DNA of 49,599 nt, from assembly GCA_964571595.1 (NCBI GenBank), contig CAZNCJ010000012.1, forward strand, positions 1 through 49,599, given 5' to 3'. The translations under genes and the position numbers were made by a program. Source of the stretch: CALCKU01 sp964571595 (lineage in GTDB: Bacteria; Pseudomonadota; Alphaproteobacteria; Caulobacterales; Maricaulaceae). Below the pieces are notes generated by a model, which was given only the letters and a program-made list of their open reading frames with translations, ran no database searches and had not been told where the DNA came from. How positions within the stretch are numbered: the stretch's first letter is position 1; every line of letters begins with the position of its first letter. This document shows, piece by piece, positions 32,341 through 41,250 of this stretch.

Positions 32341-35172
32341 CTAGCCAAATGCATCATAATGATGCGTCAGTGCGATCGTCACTTGCTTTGAGAGCTGTGA
32401 AGCGCGTTCCAGAGGCTTTATAATGGTTTCCGCCAAATGCGGAAAGCCCTCATTCGAGCTTGGCAGATTATCTGCAACTTCCGTTAAGCTGTCTATCCAG
32501 TCCATTTTATTGCCGCGTTCGGGATATTGCGCCTTGAGGTCTGCAATGATGCGTTCCACATCATTTTCCTGTAAGCGTTGCAATATATCGACATTACTGC
32601 TGCCTTCTATGACGAATTGGGGCAGTTGAGCGGCAAGGATTTGCATTTTCATCAACACGGCAATACGCAGCGCGCTTAGAATACGCAAGGCAGAATTATC
32701 TGGGGCGGGGGCTTGAGTGAAAGCTCTGTCAAATTGCAATTTATCCAGACCCAATATGTTGGAGAGGGATTCGATATGATTGCGTTGGGTGTTTTGCATT
32801 AAGGCATTCACAATGATGTGGCTTGGCGCTATGAGCCAAGGTTCTTGGCCTGATAAGGCCCGCCCTAACCAGAAATCAGGGTCAAAGAGGCGGCTATAAG
32901 CGGTGAGTATGGATTTATCTGCGCGTTTCATCGCCAAGAGCGCTAAATCCATGACGCGTTTGAAACGATCAGATTCGGCATATAGTTTCGTAAATCCGTC
33001 CGGGTCGATATGGGCGGCCCGCCCAAATCCGAAATAAATATTCGCGCTGATAGAATATTGCTGCAAAATGGCATTATGCGGAATGGCTCTGATAGAGCGC
33101 GGGTCCATCACACTCGCACCTGTGCCGGGGCGCTTTACCGCCCTTGACCCCGTCTTGATCAAGAGGTTTTGTGAAAACGGGCCTAAGATATTCGTGTAAT
33201 CAGGCGAGGCGTAAAGGCGCTCTTGTTCGAAACTCAGCGTCTGGAATATATCCCATGAAAAGTCGCGGTTTTGGTAGAAAATATCCTCATGCGCCGTCTC
33301 ATGTGAGCGGTAGCGTGAGGTTATCATGGACAGGAGGCTCGCTTGACTTAAAGTGTCCGTCTGGAACCATAAAAATCCGTCACCCCCCTGAAAAGACGTT
33401 TCATGGCAAAATTCAATCCCGCGCTTTTCAAATGTTTGCATGGCCCAAGGGCTCATAACATATGACAACCGGTCATCGAGCGTGCCCGGATGCCCGCCGC
33501 GCCCCATGGATTCTCCGTGCGTATTAAAAATGACGGCCTTTACGTCTTTTAACCCGTGGTCTTTCATCACGCTGGCGAGATGGGATTGTGCGCGCTCTAT
33601 TGACAGAGTGGCGGGTACTTGCCCCATAAACCGGCCGGCATCGGAAAATCCGGTTTGCACCGCAAAGACTTTGCGTTTTTGTACATAGTCTCGATAGCTT
33701 TTATAGGACAGCATTTTGCTCAGTGTGCGTCCGGCATTATTTAACGCGCTGCCCGTTTCAAACAAAGGCGAAATATCAATGTCGTTTTCAAGGCCGTAAG
33801 TGCGTGCCAGATAGAGCATGCCAAGGGGGACAATGCTATTTTCACATTCCGCGATCAGCATGCGCACGGGGGTTTCATTGTCGATATATTTTTGTATTTG
33901 CGCGATCAGGATAAGCTGGCGTCTGGCGGTTATTTTTTCCGTTGCGAGTGAAGCAAAATTAATCGTGCTTGGCTTGATATTGTCGATCTTTTTGGCGATG
34001 TTTTTAGACAGGGTGCGCTCATCATTGGCAATGTTTGAGCCAGACTCGCTAAGGCCAAATTCGGGCCTTAAGGCTTCCATGACATGTCGGGAATTTACGC
34101 GAAAATGCAGGCGGGCTGTGCCTAGACCAAAACATTTTAAACGTGCGCGTAAGAGCAATAAGTCTTGCTTGACCTTTTCATCTTGGGAGATGTTTAAGGC
34201 ATCATCTATCAAGGGATAAAGTGATTTCGTGCTACGCAAACGCCGCTTTGTGCTTCGGGTGAGGTGGTTGGCAGCTTCGACGAGATTGCCCGTATTTGTC
34301 AGGTCTTTATTAAAGAGCTCAAGATCATGTTGCGTACTTTGTAAGGCTTGATCGAAGCGGTTGATAATCGCGTCTATAGCTTTTATTTCAGCCGCGCCTT
34401 TAGCGCATGTCTTACGGATGTTTTCGGCCTGTTTTAAATAGACAGAGACTTGCTGTTTCTTCTCGCTTAAGCGCAAGCGTATGGCGTCGCCCCAATCAAT
34501 ATCTGTGCGTCCATCAATATCGTAACCCACCCAGCTATAAACCTTGTAGAGCCTTGGTGTGAGGTCAGTCCATTGTTTGGGAAACCAAGAGCGGGCTATT
34601 TCAAATATTTTGGCATTAAGCGTCTCAATAGCGGTCTGGATACGCATGAGGGTGAGTTGTGTCTGGCGGTGCTCCTCTTGCAAGGTCATGGGGTGTTTTT
34701 GCGAATAGGCTTGTGCTTTTAAGCTCTCGGCCAAGTCTTTTTTGGCCTTTGGTATCGCGGTTGCCATTTTCCCAATGATTTTATAAATTTCAGTGGGTAA
34801 GCAAAATGTGGGATGTGCGGTTAAAACAATGCCTTGCCCGACACTTTCAGCCCAGCGTTTATAGGTTTTAAAACCCTCAGAAGCTTTACTTTCTGCCAAG
34901 GCTTCAAATTCGGCATTTATCTTTTTAATCTCTGCATAGCCTGAACGCTGTCTGAGCCGTTCAACGCGTCCGATTGCACCTTCATCAGAAATCAGTTTGA
35001 TAATGGCTTCTATATCCCGAAAGGCCAGCTCGCGAGACTCGATTAATTTGGAAATTTCAAAAGCGAGCAGGCTGACCGCATTGGTTTGCGGATTGCTCTT
35101 GGATATTTCTGAATAATTATCGAGGCGGTCTTTAAAATCTTCCAACCACTGGTTTTCGCTTTTGCGTTTCAC
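32341..35172 (-). CDS. ppc: Divergent phosphoenolpyruvate carboxylase
   Basis: A 943-residue homologue of PEP carboxylase (PEP plus bicarbonate to oxaloacetate). Kept relative to E. coli: catalytic H120 in LTAHPTF, probable metal ligands E472 (PLFETGSAL) and D511 (GFSDAGR), and R558 in MGRGG. Changed: the active-loop Lys is R514, the HGRGG loop is HGES and two residues shorter, SW-GGDRDGNP is WVGYDIDGRTD, and the C-terminal RNTG is replaced by YDAFG. GTG start with AGGAG nine bases upstream. Between gap and zwf, its job is plausibly anaplerotic, but activity should not be assumed. Confidence 0.85.
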   Translation of the reverse strand: MKRKSENQWLEDFKDRLDNYSEISKSNPQTNAVSLLAFEISKLIESRELAFRDIEAIIKLISDEGAIGRVERLRQRSGYAEIKKINAEFEALAESKASEGFKTYKRWAESVGQGIVLTAHPTFCLPTEIYKIIGKMATAIPKAKKDLAESLKAQAYSQKHPMTLQEEHRQTQLTLMRIQTAIETLNAKIFEIARSWFPKQWTDLTPRLYKVYSWVGYDIDGRTDIDWGDAIRLRLSEKKQQVSVYLKQAENIRKTCAKGAAEIKAIDAIINRFDQALQSTQHDLELFNKDLTNTGNLVEAANHLTRSTKRRLRSTKSLYPLIDDALNISQDEKVKQDLLLLRARLKCFGLGTARLHFRVNSRHVMEALRPEFGLSESGSNIANDERTLSKNIAKKIDNIKPSTINFASLATEKITARRQLILIAQIQKYIDNETPVRMLIAECENSIVPLGMLYLARTYGLENDIDISPLFETGSALNNAGRTLSKMLSYKSYRDYVQKRKVFAVQTGFSDAGRFMGQVPATLSIERAQSHLASVMKDHGLKDVKAVIFNTHGESMGRGGHPGTLDDRLSYVMSPWAMQTFEKRGIEFCHETSFQGGDGFLWFQTDTLSQASLLSMITSRYRSHETAHEDIFYQNRDFSWDIFQTLSFEQERLYASPDYTNILGPFSQNLLIKTGSRAVKRPGTGASVMDPRSIRAIPHNAILQQYSISANIYFGFGRAAHIDPDGFTKLYAESDRFKRVMDLALLAMKRADKSILTAYSRLFDPDFWLGRALSGQEPWLIAPSHIIVNALMQNTQRNHIESLSNILGLDKLQFDRAFTQAPAPDNSALRILSALRIAVLMKMQILAAQLPQFVIEGSSNVDILQRLQENDVERIIADLKAQYPERGNKMDWIDSLTEVADNLPSSNEGFPHLAETIIKPLERASQLSKQVTIALTHHYDAFG

Positions 35173-35184
35173 GATGTCAGTCTC

Positions 35185-36189
35185 CTAAAGATAACGTGAC
35201 ATGAGCGCAGCAGTATCCAGCATGCGGTTCGAAAATCCCCATTCATTGTCATACCATGACATGATACGCACAAGATGTTCCTGATTAACATAGCTTTGGT
35301 CAGGGACAAAACAGGAGGAGCGTGGGTCGTGATTTAAGTCTGTCGAGACAAGCGGGTCATCTATATAACCCAGCACGCCGTGCATTTTTTGGCTGGCCGC
35401 TTTAAAGCTCGCGCAGACCTCTTCTACGCTTGTGGCCTTTTCGACAATCACGCTGAGGTCAACCATTGAGACATTTGGAACCGGAACCCGAATGGCCATG
35501 CCGTCCAGCTTGCCGTCAAGTTCAGGCAGGACAAGCCCAATGGCTTTTGCCGCGCCTGTCGTTGTCGGTATCATGGACAGAGCCGCTGCTCTGCCGCGGT
35601 AAGGGTCTTTATGTAAGCTATCATGTGTTGGTTGATTGCCCGTATAGGCATGAATGGTTGTCATCATACCGCTTTTGACGCCAAAATTAGAGTGTAAGAC
35701 AGATAAGAGGGGAGCGAGGGCATTGGTCGTGCATGAGGCATTGGAGATAATGTCGTCAGAGGCATTAATCAGCTCATCATTTACGCCGTAAACAATGGTC
35801 TTGGATTTATCCTTAGAGGGGGCAGACATTAGCACTTTTTTGGCGCCAGCGGATATGTGTTTCTGGCAAAGTTCTTGCGTTAAGAAATGACCCGTACATT
35901 CAAGGACAATATCGACGCCCAGTTTTTTCCAGGGCAGGTTTGCAGGGTCACGTTCCGCAAATGTCGCTATTTTTGTGCCATTTATCTCGAGCGAATCTGT
36001 CGTAGCTGTTACCTCGGCTTTAAGCGGGCCGTGAACACTGTCATATTTTAAAAGTTGGGCTAATCGTTCTGAGGGGCCAAGGTCATTTATAGCGACGATT
36101 TTCAGATCTTTGCGGCCTGTTTCGACCAGTGCGCGCATAATCATGCGTCCAATACGGCCAAATCCATTAATGGCGAGTTTTGTTGTCAT
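35185..36189 (-). CDS. gap: Glyceraldehyde-3-phosphate dehydrogenase
   Basis: The 334-residue enzyme oxidises the triose from KDPG cleavage to 1,3-bisphosphoglycerate with NAD. The Rossmann motif is INGFGRIGR, D35-type residue in VAINDL implies NAD preference, the nucleophile is C153 in NASCTTN and its partner is H180 in TTIHAYTG. WYDNEWGFSNRM closes the protein as usual. It is the first gene of the gap-ppc-zwf-pgl-edd-glk-eda unit, 13 bases ahead of ppc, and its promoter lies in the operator-rich region shared with the DeoR-type regulator. Confidence 0.96.
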   Translation of the reverse strand: MTTKLAINGFGRIGRMIMRALVETGRKDLKIVAINDLGPSERLAQLLKYDSVHGPLKAEVTATTDSLEINGTKIATFAERDPANLPWKKLGVDIVLECTGHFLTQELCQKHISAGAKKVLMSAPSKDKSKTIVYGVNDELINASDDIISNASCTTNALAPLLSVLHSNFGVKSGMMTTIHAYTGNQPTHDSLHKDPYRGRAAALSMIPTTTGAAKAIGLVLPELDGKLDGMAIRVPVPNVSMVDLSVIVEKATSVEEVCASFKAASQKMHGVLGYIDDPLVSTDLNHDPRSSCFVPDQSYVNQEHLVRIMSWYDNEWGFSNRMLDTAALMSRYL

Positions 36190-36216
36190 GGAATCAACTT
36201 TCTTTAAGTGTCGGAT

Positions 36217-36338
36217 TGTTGCGATTTAGAATCTTGTTTATGCAACATAATATACGCATTAACCCTAAAATAGTGCCTTTGCAATATTATTATTGCTCTA
36301 AACTGACATAAATGTTGCTTGAGCAACAAAAATTGTTG
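36217..36338. promoter_or_regulatory. Operator array between gap and the DeoR-type regulator
   Basis: The divergent intergenic region holds repeated TGTTGC/GCAACA half-sites: TGTTGC at 36217-36222, GCAACA at 36242-36247, a near-perfect dyad TGTTGCTTGAGCAACA at 36313-36328, and a further TGTTG at 36334-36338 making the dyad CAACA-N5-TGTTG with the previous half. A TATATT on the minus strand (36254-36249) next to the GCAACA site could be the -10 of gap. Such clustered dyads fit a DeoR-type repressor controlling both its own gene and the operon. Confidence 0.7.
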
Positions 36339-36354
36339 TGTAAAAAGAATAATT

Positions 36355-37179
36355 ATGTCATGGGGCGCTATGAATCAGAATTTGGACCGTAAATTTACCA
36401 ATAGACCGCCCTTTGAGCCTAATTCCAGACAGGCGGCGATCTTAAAGGTCATTGCCGAGACTGGATTTGCTGAAACTGGTTTAATGGCGAAGTTTTTGTC
36501 TAAAACGCCGCAAACAATTCGGCGGGATTTCAAAGAGCTTGAAACACATGGTCTGGTCAAACAAATTCGTGGCGGGGCTAAATCGGGCGAGCGGGCGGGC
36601 TATGAAAACCTGCCATATTCCCAGCGCCAGCTCTCACGCTCTATGGAAAAACAACTTATCGGACAATTTGCTGCCCAGCTTATACCGGATGGTAAATGTG
36701 TGTTTCTGAGCTTGGGGACAAGTACAGAAGCCGTGGCGCGCAATATGCTTGACCATAAGAATATGCAGTTTGTGACAAATAACCTCAATATTGCAAATCT
36801 TCTCAGAGATAATACCAGCTCGCAAACGCAATTATGCGGAGGTGTTGTGCGTCCTGAAGATGGCGGTTTGCTTGACCCGCGCGCGATAGAGCTGATCAAT
36901 AATATCCGCACAGATTACAGTCTTATCGGGATTGGGGCTATCGCCGATGATGGCGGTCTGTTTTGTTATGATATTGATGAGGTGCGTACGGCCCAGGCTG
37001 TTATAAGAAATTCTGATGTGACCATTTTGGTGGCTGATGAGCGCAAATTTGGCTGGAAGGCCAATCACAGAATGGGCAATTTGTCAGATATGGATATTTT
37101 TGTGACAGATAATTCCAGTAATCACTATATTACGGCGCTTTGTCAGGAAAAGGGTGTTAAATTGGTGCTGGCCTCATAG
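36355..37179 (+). CDS. DeoR/GlpR-family transcriptional regulator
   Basis: A 274-residue repressor with an N-terminal winged helix (about residues 22-75; RQAAILKVIAETGF then KTPQTIRRDFKELE, the recognition helix) and a DeoR sensor domain that binds a phosphorylated sugar (LSLGTSTEAVARNM, FVTNNLNIANLL, GIGAIADDGGLFCYD). The sensor Thr/Ser-rich loop suggests a sugar-phosphate effector. I choose the ATG at 36355 since the TTG at 36319 would place the gene start inside an operator dyad; ATG 36370 is also possible. Divergent from gap, it probably controls the Entner-Doudoroff operon. Confidence 0.9.
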   Translation: MSWGAMNQNLDRKFTNRPPFEPNSRQAAILKVIAETGFAETGLMAKFLSKTPQTIRRDFKELETHGLVKQIRGGAKSGERAGYENLPYSQRQLSRSMEKQLIGQFAAQLIPDGKCVFLSLGTSTEAVARNMLDHKNMQFVTNNLNIANLLRDNTSSQTQLCGGVVRPEDGGLLDPRAIELINNIRTDYSLIGIGAIADDGGLFCYDIDEVRTAQAVIRNSDVTILVADERKFGWKANHRMGNLSDMDIFVTDNSSNHYITALCQEKGVKLVLAS

Positions 37180-37264
37180 GTGTTATCTTCCCCTCAGCCC
37201 GCCCTTATCAGGAAGCGCATTTCATGCCTGAGTTCAGTTTAAGTTTTAGGAAACAGGTGATTAT

Positions 37265-37385
37265 GGTCCTAAGTGACTTTGGTCCTAAGTGACTTGGGTC
37301 CTAAGTGGCTTGGGCCCTAACGTGACTTGAGCCCTAACGTGACTTGAGCCCTAACGTGACTTGAGCCCTAACGTGACTTGGGCCC
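37265..37385. repeat. Tandem repeat of 16/17-bp units
   Basis: Seven units and a 5-base partial: three of 16 bases (GGTCCTAAGTGACTTG type, 37265-37312), then four of 17 bases (AGCCCTAACGTGACTTG type, 37313-37380). The 17-base class has gained a C before GTGACTTG, and the three inner copies are identical. The last copy contains the stop codon and final residues of the secreted-protein gene on the minus strand. Confidence 0.95.
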
Positions 37386-38195
37386 AGAAAGTTCAAACTT
37401 AGCTTTTTTATTTTCAATTTTCGTAAATGTGAGCGTGCGGCCAAAGAGGTCGAAACTGGCTTCACCCTCTGAGTTTAATTTAAGGTCGCTGAGCAATTTA
37501 TCCATACCAACATATTTAACTACAGCCTCGCCATCTGAAAATTGACCATAGAGAGAGGCTTTCCCTCTCTTGAACTTTTTAAATTTAATTTCAACAGTTA
37601 AATCCCTGCCGAAATCAACGTCTCGTTCCTCAATGATGGGTATGGTTCCGCCTTCTACAATAGTATCGCGCAAAGTCGGTTGATAAAATTGACTTTGATA
37701 ACTCCTGCTTTCAACATAGCTAGCAGTGGTAATGGGTTCATTTAGCTTTTTATTAAAATTGGGTCGTTTTGTGCCGTCCCAAAAAATACAAAGCGGCGAG
37801 CTTTTTTCAACTCTGATCGCGCACCAGCCTAAACCTCCGACGGTGCGATTGGTTTTAGGGTCGATCGCATAGCCGTAATTGACGGCATACATTAACGTAC
37901 CCGCAGCGATTGTTTGTTTCCCGTCAAGGAAATAGCTGCCCCCAGCTTTGAAGCCGAGGTCATTTTTTAGAACTCCCGTGCGATCATGTTTAAGTTTGAA
38001 AGTTAAAAATGTGTCCTTTGCATCAAGAAAGGTTCCCGTTTCAACAAAGTCGATAGTTTCAGGAATTATTTTTATCCCGCCTTCTCCTTTAAAATAGTCG
38101 GGTATTTCCATGGGGGCTGATTTTACGTCTTGTGCATTGAGCATTGGGACGAAGCCAAAAAGTAGAATCGTAAAACAAAAAAATCTGATCAACAT
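37368..38195 (-). CDS. Secreted protein of unknown function
   Basis: A 275-residue protein with a Sec signal peptide (hydrophobic 4-17, cleavage probably after LNA at residue 21). The mature part is beta-rich with many Lys and aromatic residues and two cysteines (GWCAIRV and SPLCIFW) that could form a disulfide, so it is probably periplasmic or outer-membrane associated. No family recognised. Codon use is more AT-rich than in flanking metabolic genes, and the last residues and stop come from the tandem repeat, so the C-terminus may be recently rewritten. Confidence 0.75.
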   Translation of the reverse strand: MLIRFFCFTILLFGFVPMLNAQDVKSAPMEIPDYFKGEGGIKIIPETIDFVETGTFLDAKDTFLTFKLKHDRTGVLKNDLGFKAGGSYFLDGKQTIAAGTLMYAVNYGYAIDPKTNRTVGGLGWCAIRVEKSSPLCIFWDGTKRPNFNKKLNEPITTASYVESRSYQSQFYQPTLRDTIVEGGTIPIIEERDVDFGRDLTVEIKFKKFKRGKASLYGQFSDGEAVVKYVGMDKLLSDLKLNSEGEASFDLFGRTLTFTKIENKKAKFELSGPKSR

Positions 38196-38418
38196 GGGAT
38201 TTAATATATAGATATCGAAATAATGTTCAATGCTAAGCCTCAGAATGAAAGCAGCCCTTGGCGGGGATTGATAATGCCCTTGGTTTAAAGAAAATATCCA
38301 TTGGCCTTTTACCTATGTGAAACATTGACGCCCATATTGTCCGTGATATAGCCAAGAGAGTAGAACGCTTAACCCCCTGTCCCGGATTTAAACTTCCGAG
38401 ACGCAATGAGATGGCTGA

Positions 38419-39396
38419 ATGCAATTAGTCGATAATTTCGGACGCGCGATAGAATATTTACGCCTCTCGGTAACAGACAGGTGCGATATGCGTTGCGTTT
38501 ATTGCATGTCTGAGAAAATGACATTTCTGCCGCGCTCAGATCTATTGACCTTTGAAGAACTTGCCGCGATTAGTCACCGCTTTATTGATTTTGGCGTACG
38601 CAAAATCCGCGTAAGCGGGGGGGAGCCGCTTGTGCGCCGTGATGTGATGGAACTGTTTTCAGAACTGTCCACCCGCCTTAATTCCGGCCTGTCTGAATTG
38701 ACCTTAACGACAAATGGCACCCAGCTTTCCAAATATGCCGACCGCTTGGCATCACTTGGGGTCAAGCGGCTAAATCTCTCACTCGATAGTTTAGACGCGG
38801 CCGTTTTTACCAAGCTGGCCCGCCGCAATGTCTTACCAGACGTCCTAGAGGGCATAAAGGCGACAAAAGAAGCGGGTATTCATATCAAGCTCAATACGGT
38901 TTTACTGCCTGAAAATCTTGCAGAAATTCCGGAGATGATGATGTGGGCCCATGATCAGGGATTTGATATGAGCCTGATCGAAATCATGCCTATGGGTATG
39001 ACGGATGCGGACCGGCGCAAGCAATTTGTACCCATGATGCGCGCTAAAGAGTTACTGGCCGAAAAATTCGAGCTTACCCCGATTGTCGCCAAGGATAAAT
39101 TAGGCGGCCCTGCGCGATTTTCTCTCGTGAGCGAAACGAAAGGCCGGATAGGCTTTATCTCGCCTTTGACAAATAATTTCTGCGCGGGATGTAATCGTGT
39201 GCGTTTAACTTGTACGGGCCGTATTTATATGTGTTTGGGACAAGATGATCACATAGACTTGCGCCAGATTTACCGTGAGGGTGGTGATCTGGACGGGGCT
39301 ATCGCCAAGGCGGTGCGCCTTAAGCCGGAAGCCCATGACTTTTTAATTTCGGATAAACCCAGCGTGGCGCGGCATATGTCAGTGACAGGCGGCTAG
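38419..39396 (+). CDS. moaA: GTP 3',8-cyclase (molybdenum cofactor synthesis)
   Basis: The 325-residue radical SAM enzyme starts molybdopterin synthesis from GTP together with MoaC. The SAM cluster binds C22, C26 and C29 (RCDMRCVYCMSE); the second cluster is formed by CAGCNRVRLTCTGRIYMC near residue 255. The essential GG C-terminus (SVTGG) is present. It stands alone here: no other moa or moe gene is visible, and no Moco riboswitch could be recognised in the 223-base upstream spacer. Its TAG stop shares the palindrome CTAG with the stop of the convergent monooxygenase gene. Confidence 0.95.
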   Translation: MQLVDNFGRAIEYLRLSVTDRCDMRCVYCMSEKMTFLPRSDLLTFEELAAISHRFIDFGVRKIRVSGGEPLVRRDVMELFSELSTRLNSGLSELTLTTNGTQLSKYADRLASLGVKRLNLSLDSLDAAVFTKLARRNVLPDVLEGIKATKEAGIHIKLNTVLLPENLAEIPEMMMWAHDQGFDMSLIEIMPMGMTDADRRKQFVPMMRAKELLAEKFELTPIVAKDKLGGPARFSLVSETKGRIGFISPLTNNFCAGCNRVRLTCTGRIYMCLGQDDHIDLRQIYREGGDLDGAIAKAVRLKPEAHDFLISDKPSVARHMSVTGG

Positions 39397-41114
39397 GCCC
39401 CGCGCACAATATCCAATATCTCGACTATATTGTCAGGGACGGCATCTCCGCGCCAAGCAATATGCTGATCCGGGCGTATCAGAATAAGATCATAACCATA
39501 TATCTCGCGAATATGCGTGTTTTTAGGCGTGCATAGGCTTAATGGCAGTCCGACTTTTTTTGCCTGTTTTTCAAAAGGCGTGACGTCATGCTTGCCGAGA
39601 CAAAGCAGGGTAAAGGCTTTTGGGTCAAAGAGATCAAAAAGCGCCGTATTTTTATCCAGCCATAAAGAGGGGGCTCGCTCGCCGGGACGCGTTGAGGGGT
39701 GATATTGCGCCCAATCATCCTTTTGCGGGGCAGTTGGTGTGACCAGATCAGGACAAATAAGGGGCGAGCCTTGATAATCATATCCATATTCAATACCCCA
39801 TGCCTCGTTTTCGAGATTGCCGATCTGCGTGATTTTTTCCCCTATGGCCTGGCGTGCGGTTATGCCCTTTGGCGCGGCGTTATAAATATCGGGTGTTTCT
39901 GCTTGCAATATTTTAATGCGTTGACTGGCGTGAAGTTTTGATGCCTCCAGATTGCGTGCGCTTACCTTGCGCCGCTCATAGTTATAACCTGCAAGTAAGC
40001 GCTCTCCGCCCCAACCCTGTATCAGTGCTGCGAGTTTCCAAGCTAGTCCCGCCGCGTCCGCAATGCCGGTATTCATGCCGTAACCACCTGTGGGTATAAA
40101 TTGATGGGCGCTATCTCCGGCCAGCCAGACCCGTCCGTCTCCGAAAGTTTGGGCCAGACCTAATTGTGGCTGCCACGCATTAGAGAGGTGAATATCGGCC
40201 TCAATCTCGCGGCCTAATGCTGCGTATAACAACTGATAGGGGTCAATTTTATCGGGGTCTTGGCCCATTGTAATCGGTATATGAATTGTCCAAACATCTT
40301 TTCCGTTTTGACTAATCAGGGTGAATTTTGACGGGCTTTGTAAGTGCCAAGCCGTGCCGAATTTCTCGCTAAGGGCTTTATCATGTGAGGTGAAATGAAT
40401 GATATATAGGCGCCCACTGGGAGGCGTTTTCTTGCGCCCGAGCATTTTACGTGCATATGAGAAATTATCTCGCAGACCTGCCGTGTCATAGACGAGTTCG
40501 GGGGCGGAAATTTCGTCAATTTCGATCCCAAGCCCGCGCCTGACACGGCTTTTAGCGCCGTCACATCCAATGAGATATTGGCAAGAGACGGTTTTACGCT
40601 CGCGGGTATGGTAATGGGTCAGGCTAGCGTTTACGCCCTTTTCGGTTTGGGAAAACGATTCCAGCCCCCAGCCAAATTTCAGATCGATCTTGCCCGCCTG
40701 ACGTTCAAGCATTGTTTTTAAGACAGGCTCCATAATGACCTGACTGATACGCATATAAGGCTCGGCCGTTAGTGTAGCGGTTTTGTCCGCTTTAATGCGC
40801 TGCCACATCTCTTTGACAGTGGGATACTCAAAACGCGCTAACTCCCACCCCTTAAGGTCTGTCGCCCAGACCACACTAAAAGGCTCGGTTTGGGTGACCC
40901 CTTTGGCTCTGATTTCTTTTGAAATCCCGAGACGCCGAAACAGCTCCATTGTGCGGCCATTAGTTATATCCATTTTAGGATGCTGGGTCGTTTGAGGGTT
41001 TTTCTCACATAGGACAGCGCTTACGCCGTGCATCTCCAGCTCAAGCGCGAGGCTCAGCCCGACAGGCCCGCCGCCTGCTATTAAAACCTGTGTGTCATAA
41101 TCATATTGCGACAT
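39393..41114 (-). CDS. FAD-dependent aromatic monooxygenase (PHBH-fold)
   Basis: A 573-residue class A flavoprotein hydroxylase. The FAD-binding loop is IAGGGPVGLSLALELE near residue 11, the DG motif is GCDGAKSRVRRGLG, and the GD motif is WLAGDSAHQFIPTGGYG, with NTGIADAAGLAWKLA after it. A C-terminal thioredoxin-like domain (about 480-570) resembles MhpA, PheA and TfdB-type hydroxylases. It would use NAD(P)H and O2 to hydroxylate an aromatic or polyketide-like substrate; which one is not visible. Monocistronic, convergent with moaA and divergent from gcdH. Confidence 0.88.
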   Translation of the reverse strand: MSQYDYDTQVLIAGGGPVGLSLALELEMHGVSAVLCEKNPQTTQHPKMDITNGRTMELFRRLGISKEIRAKGVTQTEPFSVVWATDLKGWELARFEYPTVKEMWQRIKADKTATLTAEPYMRISQVIMEPVLKTMLERQAGKIDLKFGWGLESFSQTEKGVNASLTHYHTRERKTVSCQYLIGCDGAKSRVRRGLGIEIDEISAPELVYDTAGLRDNFSYARKMLGRKKTPPSGRLYIIHFTSHDKALSEKFGTAWHLQSPSKFTLISQNGKDVWTIHIPITMGQDPDKIDPYQLLYAALGREIEADIHLSNAWQPQLGLAQTFGDGRVWLAGDSAHQFIPTGGYGMNTGIADAAGLAWKLAALIQGWGGERLLAGYNYERRKVSARNLEASKLHASQRIKILQAETPDIYNAAPKGITARQAIGEKITQIGNLENEAWGIEYGYDYQGSPLICPDLVTPTAPQKDDWAQYHPSTRPGERAPSLWLDKNTALFDLFDPKAFTLLCLGKHDVTPFEKQAKKVGLPLSLCTPKNTHIREIYGYDLILIRPDQHIAWRGDAVPDNIVEILDIVRGA

Positions 41115-41250
41115 GGTGCTAGTTCAAACCCTCTAAGCTATTTGTCAAGCCAGCTGGCTTTAAATTTCGACTTGGTTTGGTGCTATTGACCGTCTTATTT
41201 TTTGAGTTAAGAGGGTTATCTCTTTTACGATCTAAGATTGGCTATGGATC

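Noticed and set aside
37265..37385. Repeat array considered as CRISPR or telomere-like (contains TTAGGG on the minus strand)
   Set aside because: Units abut without spacers, there are no cas genes, and the hexamer is only part of a 17-bp unit.
38196..38418. Possible Moco riboswitch ahead of moaA
   Set aside because: I could not find the conserved helices or sequence blocks of the motif; nothing else structured is evident.
38233..38424. 63-residue minus-strand frame upstream of moaA
   Set aside because: No ribosome site, unremarkable composition, and it overlaps the moaA start region.
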